From positions 181,887,956-181,951,955 of the forward strand of contig CP136063.1 in the NCBI GenBank assembly GCA_032622095.1: a DNA stretch of 64,000 nt, read 5' to 3'. The notes beneath the pieces were generated by a model, which searched no databases, was not told the DNA's origin, and was given only the letters and a program-made list of their open reading frames with translations. Origin of the DNA: Siphonodentalium dalli. Taxonomy: Eukaryota > Mollusca > Scaphopoda > Gadilida > Siphonodentaliidae. The position numbers were made by a program, and so were the translations under genes. Shown here one piece after another: positions 46,661 to 57,985 of this stretch (position 1 is its first letter; each line of letters opens with the position of its first letter).

Positions 46661-48740
46661 CTTCAACCACAATGCTATTTACCATGTTGTGGGTCTCGTG
46701 CATGCGCATCTACAATGGTATTTACATACTTCGATTAATTTATTATTTACAATATATACAATGGTATATTGTTTATAATATGCTGCCATATTGTACCAAT
46801 GTACGTAGCTTGTCATATTATACATGTAGCAGGTTTACATACTACAGCACATTCCTATTCTACTGCAGTGTCAATAGTTGTATATGTAATGCTGTATCTC
46901 ATAATATAAGAATGTTTAGATCGAGGAAGATATTATTAATTATAATTATAAATGATATCTCAGTTATAACTTTTAACGAACAAACGTATATAATGTAATA
47001 ATTAATATGAATATGTTTTATTATGGAATAAATATACAAACTGAATGGAGTTGTTTGGAAGACTTTGTTTACCTTTAATACATCTTTTATAATGTTATAA
47101 TTTAGTACTGTTTGCTTCCAACACAACAGGCAATATTTATCAATATGTACAATTTACATCTCACAATTACGTATTTTAGATATTTCCACAATTATGACTC
47201 TTTTCGGAGAAAAACAGCTCTGGTTTGAAAATCTAAGATACGGTACACAAATACGTTATTAATTTCCCGGAAGGTTTACATGGGCTCGCATTGTCCTCCT
47301 GGAGTCCATATCTGATCTGGTACTTCGTGGAATACCTGTTTCAATAGTGATGATATAATATGCTCACTTTTAGTAAAATTCAACTTCGGTCAAACTGGCC
47401 GAAATATATTTTAACAGTGTTTATTGGCGGTGCGTATGTCCTTACATGCAATAGAGTCATATTCATTCATCATATTCATTCCGTCATATTCATGCCGTCA
47501 TATTCGTTCGTCATATTCATTCATCATATTCATTCCGTCACTCCGTTCGTCACATATAGTCATCGTAATTTCTCATATTCATTCAAGTTCATGTTAATGT
47601 TCTTATGTTTTTATTCTTGTTATCAACGAAATAAATAATTATTACTACTACCCAACTATCCAATCTCTATCATGGCCACCCTTAGAGAGATAGAGAGAAA
47701 GGGGGAGATAAAGAGGGAGAGAGAACGCAAGCAAAAAACACACCAAAGAAAACAACTTAAATAAGGCATTATGGTACGAGGTTAATAGTACGAAATTGTG
47801 GGATCCCGAAATTGTGCTTCCGGTTTACGACCCATGTGCGTTTTGTTGTTCAAGGAAACTTTTCTTGTTTTAGATTGTTTTAGCTAATAATTGGACCTAA
47901 CTGGCTTTTCAATAACCTGGAACATTGCCAGCACTGTGTGGATTATGGTTGTGCATGGACGGGACAAGATGATATATAACCTCCGAAAAAATAACGGGCG
48001 ATAACATTATTGAAAGCAGCAATTTTCGGTGAACTGAGAAGACCAAGTTCAAAAGTCATTGAGTGCAGTGTGGTTACATGTTGCATGCACAACAGTATTG
48101 TGAATTACAAAAGACAGATACTTAAATTTCACATCATTATAAACCGCCCAATTAATTCACAACAGTCCAACACTGGTGACTTTGATTACGAGACATCCAA
48201 TTCTGTAGAAATTAGTCAGAGTTATGACGTCACAGATCAGTCATGAGTCAGTAACAAGTTTTATGGCTACAACGTACAAGTACCTGTGGATAGGACGATT
48301 GATCATATTCTTCAATTTTCATCGAAACGTGATTTGAGAACCATGTCGCCCAGTTACGGAGTCTGCTATTCTTTTGATCGAAACGCCTGCGATGCTGTGA
48401 TTTTGTTCTGATATATTTATGGAATGGTGGATAATCTCGGAGATACGGATCCAATTCTGGGATACATGTTATAACTGAATCAATCGCAAGCTTTTAGTAA
48501 CGTACTACAGCTACGCTCTAATTAATCATCCCCCTTTAACAAGGTTGTAGGGCGTTAATGACACCGGTTATACCATACCGCCGTTCAACCATGGTCAAGT
48601 GGTTGATATGTGGCAACCGCAGAGGCGCAGATAATCTTTATACAGTTTTATTTAAATAATAATATTTTGCGACCACTGTACTCTGCACTAATTTTTCACA
48701 TGGACACCTTGTTATAAATTGGTCAAAGGATACCAGCTCC
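46661..48740. other. Non-coding region upstream of the LINE ORFs
   Basis: AT-rich; contains the TCATATTCATTC minisatellite (47456-47590) and a purine tract (47680-47740). The last several hundred bases before 48744 may be the LINE 5' UTR, but I cannot locate its 5' boundary. ORFs at 46672-46998, 47360-47638 and 48010-48246 have no domain. Confidence 0.5.
47456..47590. repeat. Minisatellite, 13-16 bp unit
   Basis: Repeats of 'tcatattcattcatca', 'tcatattcattccg' and 'tcatattcgttcg', about nine units. Confidence 0.9.
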
Positions 48741-48743
48741 CTA

Positions 48744-49511
48744 ATGAGGGAAATTCTTGTCAAGACCAAAAAATCTACTGTCTTTACTACCACGAATCAA
48801 GCTGACACTCAGTCAAGATCTCCAACATTCAGTAATATGCTGGCGAATACCGCAGGTGTTGGCAATTCGATTGCCTCTTCGAAAGCGCAATCTGACAATG
48901 TCGCATCGGGACAACATTCCTCGCATTCTAATTCAAACTATAACGAAACTTTAAATAGCATTCCTGTCATTTCAACAACCGAGCAGAATGAGGAGAGACA
49001 ACGAACGTCCAACACAGACCGCACGCGCGACGACATGAGAATGGCCCACAACTCGTCAGTTCGTAATAAATATGACAACAACTCGAAAATGCAAGTATTC
49101 AATTCATACCACCAACAAACTTCAGCATCAGAAACCGATTCGACGCACATATTCCATGATGTCCCACCACGCGATTACCACGATGAAGAATATCGTCACG
49201 ACGATACATGCGGCTTTAAAGGCGTGTTACCTAAAAGAGGTCGGAGAAACCGTAAAATCTTTATAGGAAGGATTGCTACAACTGCCAAAGAACGCGATCT
49301 TTGGACATTCTTCGAAAATAGAGGCATATTGCCCACATTCGTTCGACTCATGGCCAGTACAAGGAATGGCACACAATCAGCCCGAGTTAATTTATACGCA
49401 GATGATATAAAATTGCTGTACCAAGAAGATTTCTGGCCCAAAGGCATCATTGCCAGACCATGGCGTTCTGATCCACCTCAGCGTGACTATCATGGAGATA
49501 CAGCCAAATAA
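48744..49511 (+). CDS. LINE ORF1 protein (RNA-binding)
   Basis: 255 aa. The first 165 residues are Ser/Thr/Asn-rich and look disordered. From about residue 168 there is a basic stretch (LPKRGRRNRKIFIGRI). It is followed by an RRM-like segment with the beta strand KIFIGRI, the helix KERDLWTFFENRG, and a strand around SARVNL, ending with EDFWPKGIIARPW. The FWPxGI/V end is common in ORF1 proteins of animal CR1/L2-type LINEs (established pattern; assignment by eye). ORF1 proteins bind the element RNA and form the transposition particle. Its end overlaps ORF2: a downstream ATG (49492) lies 20 bases before the ORF1 stop, suiting reinitiation. The start could lie further upstream, but 48744 is the first Met in the open frame. 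Confidence 0.75.
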   Translation: MREILVKTKKSTVFTTTNQADTQSRSPTFSNMLANTAGVGNSIASSKAQSDNVASGQHSSHSNSNYNETLNSIPVISTTEQNEERQRTSNTDRTRDDMRMAHNSSVRNKYDNNSKMQVFNSYHQQTSASETDSTHIFHDVPPRDYHDEEYRHDDTCGFKGVLPKRGRRNRKIFIGRIATTAKERDLWTFFENRGILPTFVRLMASTRNGTQSARVNLYADDIKLLYQEDFWPKGIIARPWRSDPPQRDYHGDTAK

Positions 49512-52500
49512 GCTTAATATATTGACGTGGAACGCCACAGGCTTCATGTCATCCCAGCTATACATTTGTGATATTCTGAAAACATTAAAATACAGCTTCG
49601 TCGGAATATCTGAGCACTGGCTTAGTGAACAAAATGTTATTTTACTTGAAACACTACATCATTCTTATTCCGCCGTGGTAAAGCCGGGGCGAACAATAAA
49701 AACTAAAACTAACGCCACGTTCACAAGAGACGGAGTAGCCATTATGATACGAAAAGACTTGCTCAACAGATGTACAGTGATCGATCTACCACACGAATGG
49801 TGCGCAGGCATCAACTTCAACGTTTCCCCCAGCATGTCACTGGCATTCATTCAAGTATATATGCCAAACACAAACCATGGAGATGACGAATTTCAGAAGT
49901 GTTTAGCATCTCTGTTGGACATTTATTCCATGCTATCACAAGAAAGTTCTGTTATTTTAATGGGTGATTTCAACGTACACCTAGGAGATGCCAGAGGTGA
50001 AAATCTTCCCACGCGTCACTCGTTCCGTTCTATGGTTATGAATACATTCTCCAAAGACACATGCATGTGGTCTACTGTTTGTTCGCCTTCGTGCAAGGGA
50101 CCACGATTCACATTCTTTCCTTTCGCTGCAGTGGCCAGTCCAACCACTATTGATCATATCTTCATACCAGAATGTATGGTACATTTGGTATCGTCATGTC
50201 GCGTCTTGGATGATGTACCATCGAATGTGTCAAACCATCTGCCTGTGACATGTGCCATTACCGTGGACATGTATGACCACCAAACCACAGCCACCCGCAA
50301 ACACATCCGCACTGTGTATAAATGGAAAGGTGGTGACACTCAGGGATACCGTATAATCCTGAATACGGCGTGCTCCGAGATGTTAAAGCGACATATCGTT
50401 GACAATTCTGACGTTGATAAATTGTACGCGGATGTTGTATCCTCACTCCATGAGGCTGCCCTGTCAGCTATTGGTGAACGAAAGTTCCAGACACACACGA
50501 AGCCCTACTGGAATTCTGACCTATCTTCGCTACAACAAAATGTGAAAGCAAACCGTTCAAAGTGGTTATTGTCTGGGAAAAAACATTCTACAGAATCAAG
50601 TGATTATCTGAACTACAAGGACTCAAAACGTCGATTTCGGCGGGCTCTAAGGATAGCCGTGCGCAATCACGAGCAAAAATTCCTGTTAGATGTTGAAACT
50701 GCAGCAAACGAAAATCCCACTCGTTTCTGGAAAATGACGAAGTCTAAAACTAACTCCCATGCAGTTACGAGTGGTATGGATTTCGGAAATGGTATGTGTA
50801 AAGAGCCTAGTGCGATCTTATCAGGCTGGAAATGCTATTTTGAGAACTTATACACTCCCACAGTACACGCTGATCCCGAGTTCAACAAATTCATTACCAA
50901 CAGCCTCTCGTCGGAATTCGATCCCTCCTGCATAAATTATGACTCGACAGTATTTTGCAATGAAATTATGTCAGAAGATGTCAATGCTCAAATAAAAAAC
51001 ATGAAGAAAAACAAATCATCGGGTCCGGATGGTATTGCTAACGAGCACCTGATATTTTCTTCTAAACTCATGGTGTCAGTGATTTGTAAACTCTTCAATG
51101 GTATTCTTTCACGGGAATGGATTCCCACGGTTATGAAATCTGGTATCATTATTCCTCTGCACAAAGGCGACCCGAAGCCGCGGACTAAGCCAGACAGTTA
51201 TCGTGCAATCACACTTCTCTCCTCATTGTATAAACTATTCGAGTCGGTCATCTTACACAGATTTCTGAAAAGTCCATCCCTTAATAAATTTCCACATGCT
51301 CTGCAATTCGGATTCCAGAAGGGAGTCAGCTGCACTATGACGTCATTCGTTGTGCAAGAAGCTATACACTATGCACGCGACAACCACTCCAAAGCTTATG
51401 TTTGCTACCTTGACTCTGCAAAGGCATTTGACTGCGTTTGGCACGAGGGCCTCCTGTACAAACTGAACAACCTCGGATTCAATGGGAAAATACTTCGGAT
51501 AATCCGCAACATGTACTCAAATTGCGCTAGCCGTGTGCTCCATAATGGTGATTTGTCAGAGTCATTTGAAATTCGTCAAGGAACAAGACAAGGGGCCGTA
51601 ACATCGCCTTTTTTCTACTTGACATTCATTGACGATCTCTTGTCTACTCTGGAAGTTTCAGATCAAGGTGCATCTATTGGCAATATCAACACTACCTCAC
51701 CAACAACTGCAGATGATATTACTATAGTTTCCCTCACAAAAGCTGGTTTGGACAACTTGATGAAAATCTGCTTCAACTACAGCAAGAAATGGCGCTTCTG
51801 TTTTTCAAAATCTAAGAGTTCCGTTGTCGTATACAACGAAACGAAACAACAACACACAAACCAACAAAGATCGTGGATTCTTGGGAATGACACGATCGAT
51901 GAAAGCACCGAATGTCGCCATCTGGGAATTTCTCAAGGAAAATTCGGCAACACTGTTAACCGTGCTACAAATATATCTGAAGTGTTGAGAAAAACATACT
52001 TCTCTATCGCTGGTAGGAAATCCTTAAGTATGTGCACCCCTCTCACAATGAATAATCTCCTACACACAGTTGTGCTTCCAAAGGCTCTTTATGGCGCTGA
52101 ACTCCTATATTCAACAGATGACAACGCTCTCTGCACAATTGAAAAGGGTCTACGTACATGTATAAAGCACATACAGAATCTTCCAACAAGGGCGAGCACA
52201 AACCTCTCACTCAGTCTCCTGGGTGTTTTACCGATGAGTCGCCAACTACATTTGAGAAAACGTCTCTTCCTCGGCGAACTTATCCACTTGCCTGCGACTC
52301 GAGACTTTCCTTTACGAATTTTCATGAAAAACCTCTATATGCACAATTTATTCAATGTGAATACCACCGGTTATGTAAAAGACATCATCGATGTTCTAGA
52401 AGTGTACAATCTGTCTTCTTATCTTCAAGAATTCTTATCTTCTGGATCCTTCCCAAAGAAGATCATTTGGAAGCAACTCGTTAAGTCGACCATAAGAGCT

Positions 52501-52980
52501 CACTATTGTGATGCATGGACTTCAGCAGTGGGTGCCAATGGTCGCTCTTCTAATCTTCTCCTCATTCATAACCAGCCTCTCGCAGTCTGGAGTGTGTGGC
52601 GTCTTCTTGCTGCCCATCCTAACAGGAGTTTGGAACTGAAAAATCTTGCTAGACTTCTAAATAGATTGTTGTTCGAAAACAATGCCCGATGCATGCTGTG
52701 TGGCCACACATATAACAATGAAATTGGACATATCACTGACTCGTGCAGATCTGCCACCATGTACAGACTCCGATATAATTACTGGTGTATGCTTATCGAT
52801 AGCTTCGACATCCAACTATTTAGTTACCTGGATGCTCTCACAAACGACCATTTAAATGCGCTGTTACTTGGCAGTACCCAGCTTGGTTGTCATATCCCGA
52901 CTGAGTCATGGGAGCAGCTCATCATCGCATCTGCTGCATTTCTGTATGTTGGTTGTCAACTAATTCGCCCCGGAAGTTAA
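49450..52980 (+). CDS. LINE ORF2: AP endonuclease / reverse transcriptase
   Basis: Uninterrupted 1176 codons. An APE-type endonuclease fills about residues 20-265: LNILTWNATG, GISEHWL with its metal-binding Glu, LMGDFNVHLGD, TIDHIFIP, and SNHLPVT, which replaces the usual SDH. The reverse transcriptase spans about 500-800: SSGPDGI, IIPLHKGD, SYRAITLLSSLYKLFE, FGFQKG, YLDSAKAFDCVWHEGLLYKL, IRQGTRQGAVTSPF, and the catalytic TADDI in place of YADD/FADD. A C-terminal CX2CX9HX4C finger (CMLCGHTYNNEIGHITDSC) sits at about 1080-1098. No RNase H domain is seen. It nicks target DNA and copies its RNA there. Translation may start at 49450 or, more likely, at the ATG at 49492, which overlaps the ORF1 stop. 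The clade is left at CR1/L2/Rex1-like. Intactness suggests recent activity. Confidence 0.93.
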   Translation: MPDHGVLIHLSVTIMEIQPNKLNILTWNATGFMSSQLYICDILKTLKYSFVGISEHWLSEQNVILLETLHHSYSAVVKPGRTIKTKTNATFTRDGVAIMIRKDLLNRCTVIDLPHEWCAGINFNVSPSMSLAFIQVYMPNTNHGDDEFQKCLASLLDIYSMLSQESSVILMGDFNVHLGDARGENLPTRHSFRSMVMNTFSKDTCMWSTVCSPSCKGPRFTFFPFAAVASPTTIDHIFIPECMVHLVSSCRVLDDVPSNVSNHLPVTCAITVDMYDHQTTATRKHIRTVYKWKGGDTQGYRIILNTACSEMLKRHIVDNSDVDKLYADVVSSLHEAALSAIGERKFQTHTKPYWNSDLSSLQQNVKANRSKWLLSGKKHSTESSDYLNYKDSKRRFRRALRIAVRNHEQKFLLDVETAANENPTRFWKMTKSKTNSHAVTSGMDFGNGMCKEPSAILSGWKCYFENLYTPTVHADPEFNKFITNSLSSEFDPSCINYDSTVFCNEIMSEDVNAQIKNMKKNKSSGPDGIANEHLIFSSKLMVSVICKLFNGILSREWIPTVMKSGIIIPLHKGDPKPRTKPDSYRAITLLSSLYKLFESVILHRFLKSPSLNKFPHALQFGFQKGVSCTMTSFVVQEAIHYARDNHSKAYVCYLDSAKAFDCVWHEGLLYKLNNLGFNGKILRIIRNMYSNCASRVLHNGDLSESFEIRQGTRQGAVTSPFFYLTFIDDLLSTLEVSDQGASIGNINTTSPTTADDITIVSLTKAGLDNLMKICFNYSKKWRFCFSKSKSSVVVYNETKQQHTNQQRSWILGNDTIDESTECRHLGISQGKFGNTVNRATNISEVLRKTYFSIAGRKSLSMCTPLTMNNLLHTVVLPKALYGAELLYSTDDNALCTIEKGLRTCIKHIQNLPTRASTNLSLSLLGVLPMSRQLHLRKRLFLGELIHLPATRDFPLRIFMKNLYMHNLFNVNTTGYVKDIIDVLEVYNLSSYLQEFLSSGSFPKKIIWKQLVKSTIRAHYCDAWTSAVGANGRSSNLLLIHNQPLAVWSVWRLLAAHPNRSLELKNLARLLNRLLFENNARCMLCGHTYNNEIGHITDSCRSATMYRLRYNYWCMLIDSFDIQLFSYLDALTNDHLNALLLGSTQLGCHIPTESWEQLIIASAAFLYVGCQLIRPGS

Positions 52981-53279
52981 AAGATGACATTCACATGACA
53001 TTTGATGCAATATGCCTCTCATGTGGACAATTTTCAACTATGATCTGGCCTCCTTGCCACCCGCATCTACAATGTTTTATCATATACTCGTTTTTACCTT
53101 GCTATTCGTACAATGTACACACCTTTCCAATGTATGTATACAATGTCCTTCCTTGTAAATAGATGCTGGTGTATAGTCCACTTACAATGGTCTCGTTACC
53201 ACATATTTTCTGTAACTGATATGTATATATGCTCTTCATACTTGGAGGTCAATAAACAATAACTCCATATGCTTCATGT

Positions 53280-53755
53280 TCTTATCAAAACATGTCTGGC
53301 TACATGTGTGGTTATCATTCTGAGCAATTCGGCCATTTCCGCTTTGCTAGGAAATAACCTCATCCATAACTGGAAACCATATTAGCGAAATTCTACATTA
53401 AAATGGGTCTGGTGATCAGGCAATGCCATTGACTTGTTGACGCATAGATGCGAATGGAGAATAATTTATTAACTATGGCTTTACCAAACTTTATCATATA
53501 TTAAATACATTAAACTCTCTTTGTGTTACATGTATCTTAGTAATTGTTAATTTACTGATACAGCGCATTGGAAGTGTACGATAAGCAAAACACTGAACAC
53601 CGTGGCAATTTTTTTGGGAGAGTGATAATAATTCTGGTAACCTATTCAACATCTTGTAGCGAGGACTAGTGAGCGCTATAGCGGTATTTTTCAAACAACA
53701 GTTTTAATTAACCAAAGTTAATGATCTCCCCATTTTTTAGTATTTTTCTTATCAC
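53280..53755. other. Non-coding stretch
   Basis: No feature recognised between the LINE 3' end and the satellite. Confidence 0.5.
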
Positions 53756-53759
53756 ACAC

Positions 53760-54740
53760 TAATACAAAGGTTTGGGAGTTATCGCAAAGATTTGCTCCCC
53801 TGGCTGTGAATGACCGATCGGTCTATTTTAGCATGTCCGGGCAATTATAGATTGATAGGTTGTTCACTCAGACCTGTTTAAGATGTCTGATTTATAATGT
53901 TCACAGAAGCCCATTATCGGCGAAAAGCCTTTGCGACAAATCTCAAACATCTTTGCGATAAATCGCAAAATATAATCACCCAGTACGTAGTCTGAGAGTT
54001 ATTGTAAAGATGTTTGAGATTTATCGTTAAGGTTTGTGTGTTATCGCAAAGGTGTTTGTGATTTATCGCAAAGGTTTGCTCCCTCATCACTCATGCATCT
54101 GGCTGTGAATGACTGATCGGTCTATTTTAGTCCGACCGGGCATAGATTGAAAGGTTGTTCACTCAGACCTGTTTAAGATGTCTGATTTATAATATTCACA
54201 GAAGCCCATTAGTGCCAAAAAACCTTTGCGACAAATCTCAAACATCTTTGCGATAAATCAAAAAAATTATTCACACAGTACGTACATGTAGTCTGAGATT
54301 TATCGTAAAGATGTTTGAGATTTATCGTAATGGTTTGCGTGTTATCGCGAAGGTGTTTGTGATTTTTCGCAAAGTTTTGCTCCTCTCACCATTCTTGCAT
54401 CTGGCTGTGAATGACTGATCGGTCTATTTTAGCCCGACCGTTCAATTATAAATTGATAGGTTGTTCACGGAGACCTGTTTAAGATGGCTGATTTATAATG
54501 TTTACACACAAATTAAGAAATTTTTGGCAGAAATTTCAAAAATGTTTGCGATAAATCGCAAAATATAATCACCCAGTATGCAGTCTGAGAGTCATCGTAA
54601 AGATGTTTGAGATTTATCGTAAAGGTTTGCGAGTTATCGCAAAGGTGTTTGTAATTTTTCGCAAAGTTGTTTTGTGATTTATCGCGAAGGTTTGCTCGCC
54701 TTATCCACATGCATGCTGGCTGTCAAAGAACGATCGGTCT
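53760..54740. repeat. Tandem satellite, about 310-bp units
   Basis: About three units, starting near 53770, 54090 and 54395, with a partial one at 54690. Each has 'ggctgtgaatga', 'cgatcggtctattttagc', 'gttgttcactcagacctg', 'aagatgtctgatttataat' and a run of alternating 'gatttatcgcaaaggtt' and 'tttgcgataaatcgcaaa'. The latter two are reverse-related, so each unit can fold. Degraded pieces continue at 55330-55470. Confidence 0.9.
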
Positions 54741-54895
54741 ATTTTAGCCCAACCATGCTATTATAGATCGATTGGTGGTTTACCCAGACCTGTTGAAGAT
54801 GTCGGATTATATTTATATTTATAAGGTCCAAGCCAATGCATGAAAATATATCTGCGATAAATCACAAACCATTGCGATTAGAGGTACTCAACCCG

Positions 54896-55268
54896 ATAAA
54901 ACTCCTCTCAATTACTATTTCAATGGCTTCGGGGGTCAAAAATATTTGATTCGAGTCGAGGAAGTCACCCATCAAAGCTCAGATTTGTTAGATATCGATT
55001 TTAGAAATCTATTATTTTTCATTATCGGGAATACTATCTGGCCCAGAACTCAGTCAAAATTGCCACTTGATTTTAGAGTTATCCATCCTTGTCTGTTTGA
55101 ATAGATTTGGAGAACACACCCAGAGCAGATTACGGCAGTTAGCAGTACTCATCTCGAGTTTATAACAAATTTCAAAAATCAATATGTAATAACTCTGAGC
55201 TTTGTTTGATGGGTTCCTCGACTCGAATCAAATATTTTTTACCCCCAAAGCCAAAGAAATAGTAATAT
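54896..55268. mobile_element. Inverted-repeat element (about 370 bp)
   Basis: The left arm 'tttcaatggcttcgggggtc' plus 'aaaaatatttgattcgagtc' is inverted at the right as 'gactcgaatcaaatattttt' plus 'tacccccaaagccaaag'. The arms extend about 110 bp to 'catcaaagctcag'/'ctgagctttgtttgatg'. It is inserted in the satellite region. Confidence 0.8.
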
Positions 55269-55889
55269 AGGACCCTCTGATCGGATTGTTGTTGTTGGAT
55301 TCTGTTGAGATGGGGACCCTCTTTACGGGTTGATTACCTTTTGTAATCAATCGAAAACCTTTACACTAAATCGCATATACCGGTACTTATTGCAAAGTTG
55401 TTTGCTATTCGCAAAGGTTTGCGATTTATCGCAAGGTAGTTTTTTTTATTTATCGGGTTATTCTAGATCGATTGGTGTTTCATCCGGACCAGTTTCAAGA
55501 TGTTTGATTTATGTTTACCTACTATTATTGCACACAAATTAAGAAATTATTTTTGGACATTCAGACCAATTTTACTGCACATGCAGGGTACAGGAAATCC
55601 CGAAATTGAAAACTTAAACTTTGATTTAAGTACAAAATCACGATCAAGGTTCTATACTAATAAAAGTAATGCATGTATAATTCGGATTATTTCATTATCA
55701 CTATGCAATGGAGTGGTTTTGTACTTTATTCAATGTTTAAACACCATAGCAACATTGGAATCTAACGTGCCACTTTGTTATATTTGCCGTCGGTCATGTT
55801 TCGCAATTTCGAGTGCTTGGTATCTGGGCAGGTTCTCCGCTAAGTACATGTACCTATATGCTTGGTTCTCTACAATATTGCAGTAAACT

Positions 55890-56496
55890 GCCATGGTTAA
55901 CCACATTAAATTACCATGGTTAACAAGTGTAAACCACCACGTTAAACCAAAGTATAGCACCATGGTAAACCACAGTATACCACCATGGTAACACCACGGT
56001 AAACCACAGTATACCATCATGGTAACACCACGGTAAACCAAAGTATACCACCATGGTAACACCACAGTATACCACCATGGTAACACCACAGTAAACCTCA
56101 GTAAACCATCATGGTAACACCACGGTAAACCACAGTATACCACAATGGTAACACCACGGTAAACCATAGTAACACCACGGTAAACCACAGTACACCACCA
56201 TGGTAACACCACGGTAAACCAAAGTATACCACCATGGTGACACCATGGTAAACCATGGTAAAAAAAAACCGAGATATTTTGGCCACCTATCGTGGTGTCA
56301 CCATGGTGGTGTCACCAAGGTGGTTTACCATGGTGGTTTACCACCATGGTAACACCTCGGTAAACCACCACGGTATTACCACCACGGTAAAACCATGGTA
56401 AACCATCATGGTGACACCACGATGGGTGGCCAAAATATCTCGTTTTTTTACCATGGTGTTTTACCATGGTGGCACCAAGGGGGATTTTTATATGGG
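55890..56496. repeat. ACCATGGTAACACC minisatellite with inverted 'cccatataaaaatccccc' tip
   Basis: Units of about 34 bp read 'taccaccatggtaacacc' plus 'acggtaaaccacagta'. The right end has 'tggtggcaccaaggggg' and 'atttttatatggg', the exact inverse of the tip at 40874. The ORFs at 55778-56286 (minus) are Trp/Val/Tyr-rich repeat translations. Confidence 0.88.
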
Positions 56497-56803
56497 AATC
56501 GAGGGAATTAGCGGACACATTCGGGCGAAGTGAGTTCCGATTGGGATAGACTGGTATAGCGCCGCCGTGTCATGTATCGTTTAGCGTATACAAATATATG
56601 AGAGTGGCGTAGCCATGGGGAGTAGGCGGCACGTGCCCCCCCCCCCATTTCAATCTACCCCCCCCCCCATTCTTCTTGTAAACTGCCAGTCACTGTAACC
56701 TTCAAACATTTATAAGATGAATATCCCAGGGATCCTTTACCACTTCCATGACTGGACCTTCCTGAAATTTTGCGAAAACGTCTGCCAATACCTTCTTTTA
56801 ATT

Positions 56804-56935
56804 ATATAGGCGAGTCTCCCATAGGGAGCCTCGATTAGATAACACATTACACGGCCTAACAACATTTACCTTGGCCTTGTAAGCCAGTGCGTGCTCTTAT
56901 GTATGCAGGCTACCTATGGGAGACTCGCATATATA
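56804..56935. mobile_element. Short inverted-repeat element (about 130 bp)
   Basis: 'tataggcgagtctcccatag' at the left and 'ctatgggagactcgcata' at the right form the termini. No coding sequence. Confidence 0.65.
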
Positions 56936-57289
56936 CGAGAATGCACTGGCACATAATGTTTAATGCTGCACCAACGCGTCCCCGCCATGAAATTCAAATT
57001 GTCGCCGTTACAATTTACAAAATTCGGGGTACACCGTACAAGTATTTTCGGTATACATGCAACGGTGAAATTATCATAACGTTCTCCACTCAGAACGCAA
57101 TAGGCCTGTGCATGCAATCGTACCAAGATTGAGATACTTTTAAAACTTATTCAAATCTTCTTATAAAAGGTAACCGAATTATGACGCCGATGTTATGAAC
57201 CTAAGACACATTATCCTTTACAGAATTATAATCCGAAAAAGGGCACCCACAATGAAGAATATAGAAATGTGCGTGTCTCCCAGCACAGG

Positions 57290-57985
57290 CAATACGCCCA
57301 AGCTTGACTACCAAGAGATATCTTATCGGGGTCCACGATATGATGGCTCTTGGTATACAATCGCGACCACGGGAGGCACGTGATGTTCGATTGAATATCA
57401 GAATGTTGGGTATCATATAATACCATATCCCATAATATGTCAAATATAGCGAAATATAGAAATATAAAATAAAACGAAAAAGCGAAATAGGAAAATACAT
57501 CGAAAATCGAAATAGGAAAATACAGCGAAATAGCGAAATAGCGAAATAGAACGAAAACTCGAAATAGGAACATACAGCGAAATAGCGAAATAGGGAGAAA
57601 TATAGAACGAAATATATAAATATGAAATTATTTTTATAAACGAAATAACGGAGATATTTGAAAAGGTGTCTTTGACGAAATAACGGACATATTTGGAGTA
57701 GTGTTTTAAAGAGCGTACCCCAAACCTCCCCCAAACCCACCCACCCAAGGGAAGAATTTGACTTATATTTCTCCAAAGTTGATCTATTGTGGTGTTGCAA
57801 TTTCTCATACAAATCGCCGTCATTTCGTCAAACAAATTCTTTATAGAGTTAATACCCTTCAGATTAAATATGATATTCAATCGAAAGCACGCGTGCCTCT
57901 CGTGGTCGCGATTGTATACCAAGAGCCATCATATCGTGGACCCCGATAAGATATCTCTTGGTAGTCAAGCTTGTGCGTATTAGGT
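57290..57985. repeat. Foldback with GAAATA-rich centre
   Basis: Arms 57290-57405 and 57868-57985 are inverted ('gcccaagcttgactaccaag', 'agatatcttatcggggtcca', 'tggctcttggtatacaatcg', 'attgaatatca'). The interior 57430-57630 is built of 'gaaatagcgaaatag'-type microsatellite. The Phe/Tyr-rich ORFs on the minus strand derive from it. Confidence 0.85.

Larger units (their letters stand above)
48744..53265 (+). mobile_element. Apparently intact non-LTR retrotransposon (LINE)
   Basis: Two full ORFs with overlapping junction, followed by a 3' UTR of about 270-290 bp with AATAAA at 53251-53256. The limits given are minimal: the 5' UTR start and target-site duplication were not found. The GC content of the ORFs (about 43%) is above that of the flanks. 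Confidence 0.8.

Noticed and set aside
49390-49430. YADD motif (LYADDIKLLYQ) in LINE ORF1, resembling an RT active site
   Set aside because: It lies in the RRM-like ORF1 end without other RT motifs; the true RT with TADD is in ORF2. Coincidence.
55778-56286. Trp/Val/Tyr repeat proteins from minus-strand ORFs
   Set aside because: Direct translation of the ACCATGGTAACACC minisatellite, with alternative frames equally open.
57201-57922. Phe/Tyr-rich membrane-like ORFs on the minus strand (up to 203 aa)
   Set aside because: Encoded by a GAAATA microsatellite between foldback arms; the hydrophobicity is a by-product of TTT/TAT-rich codons.
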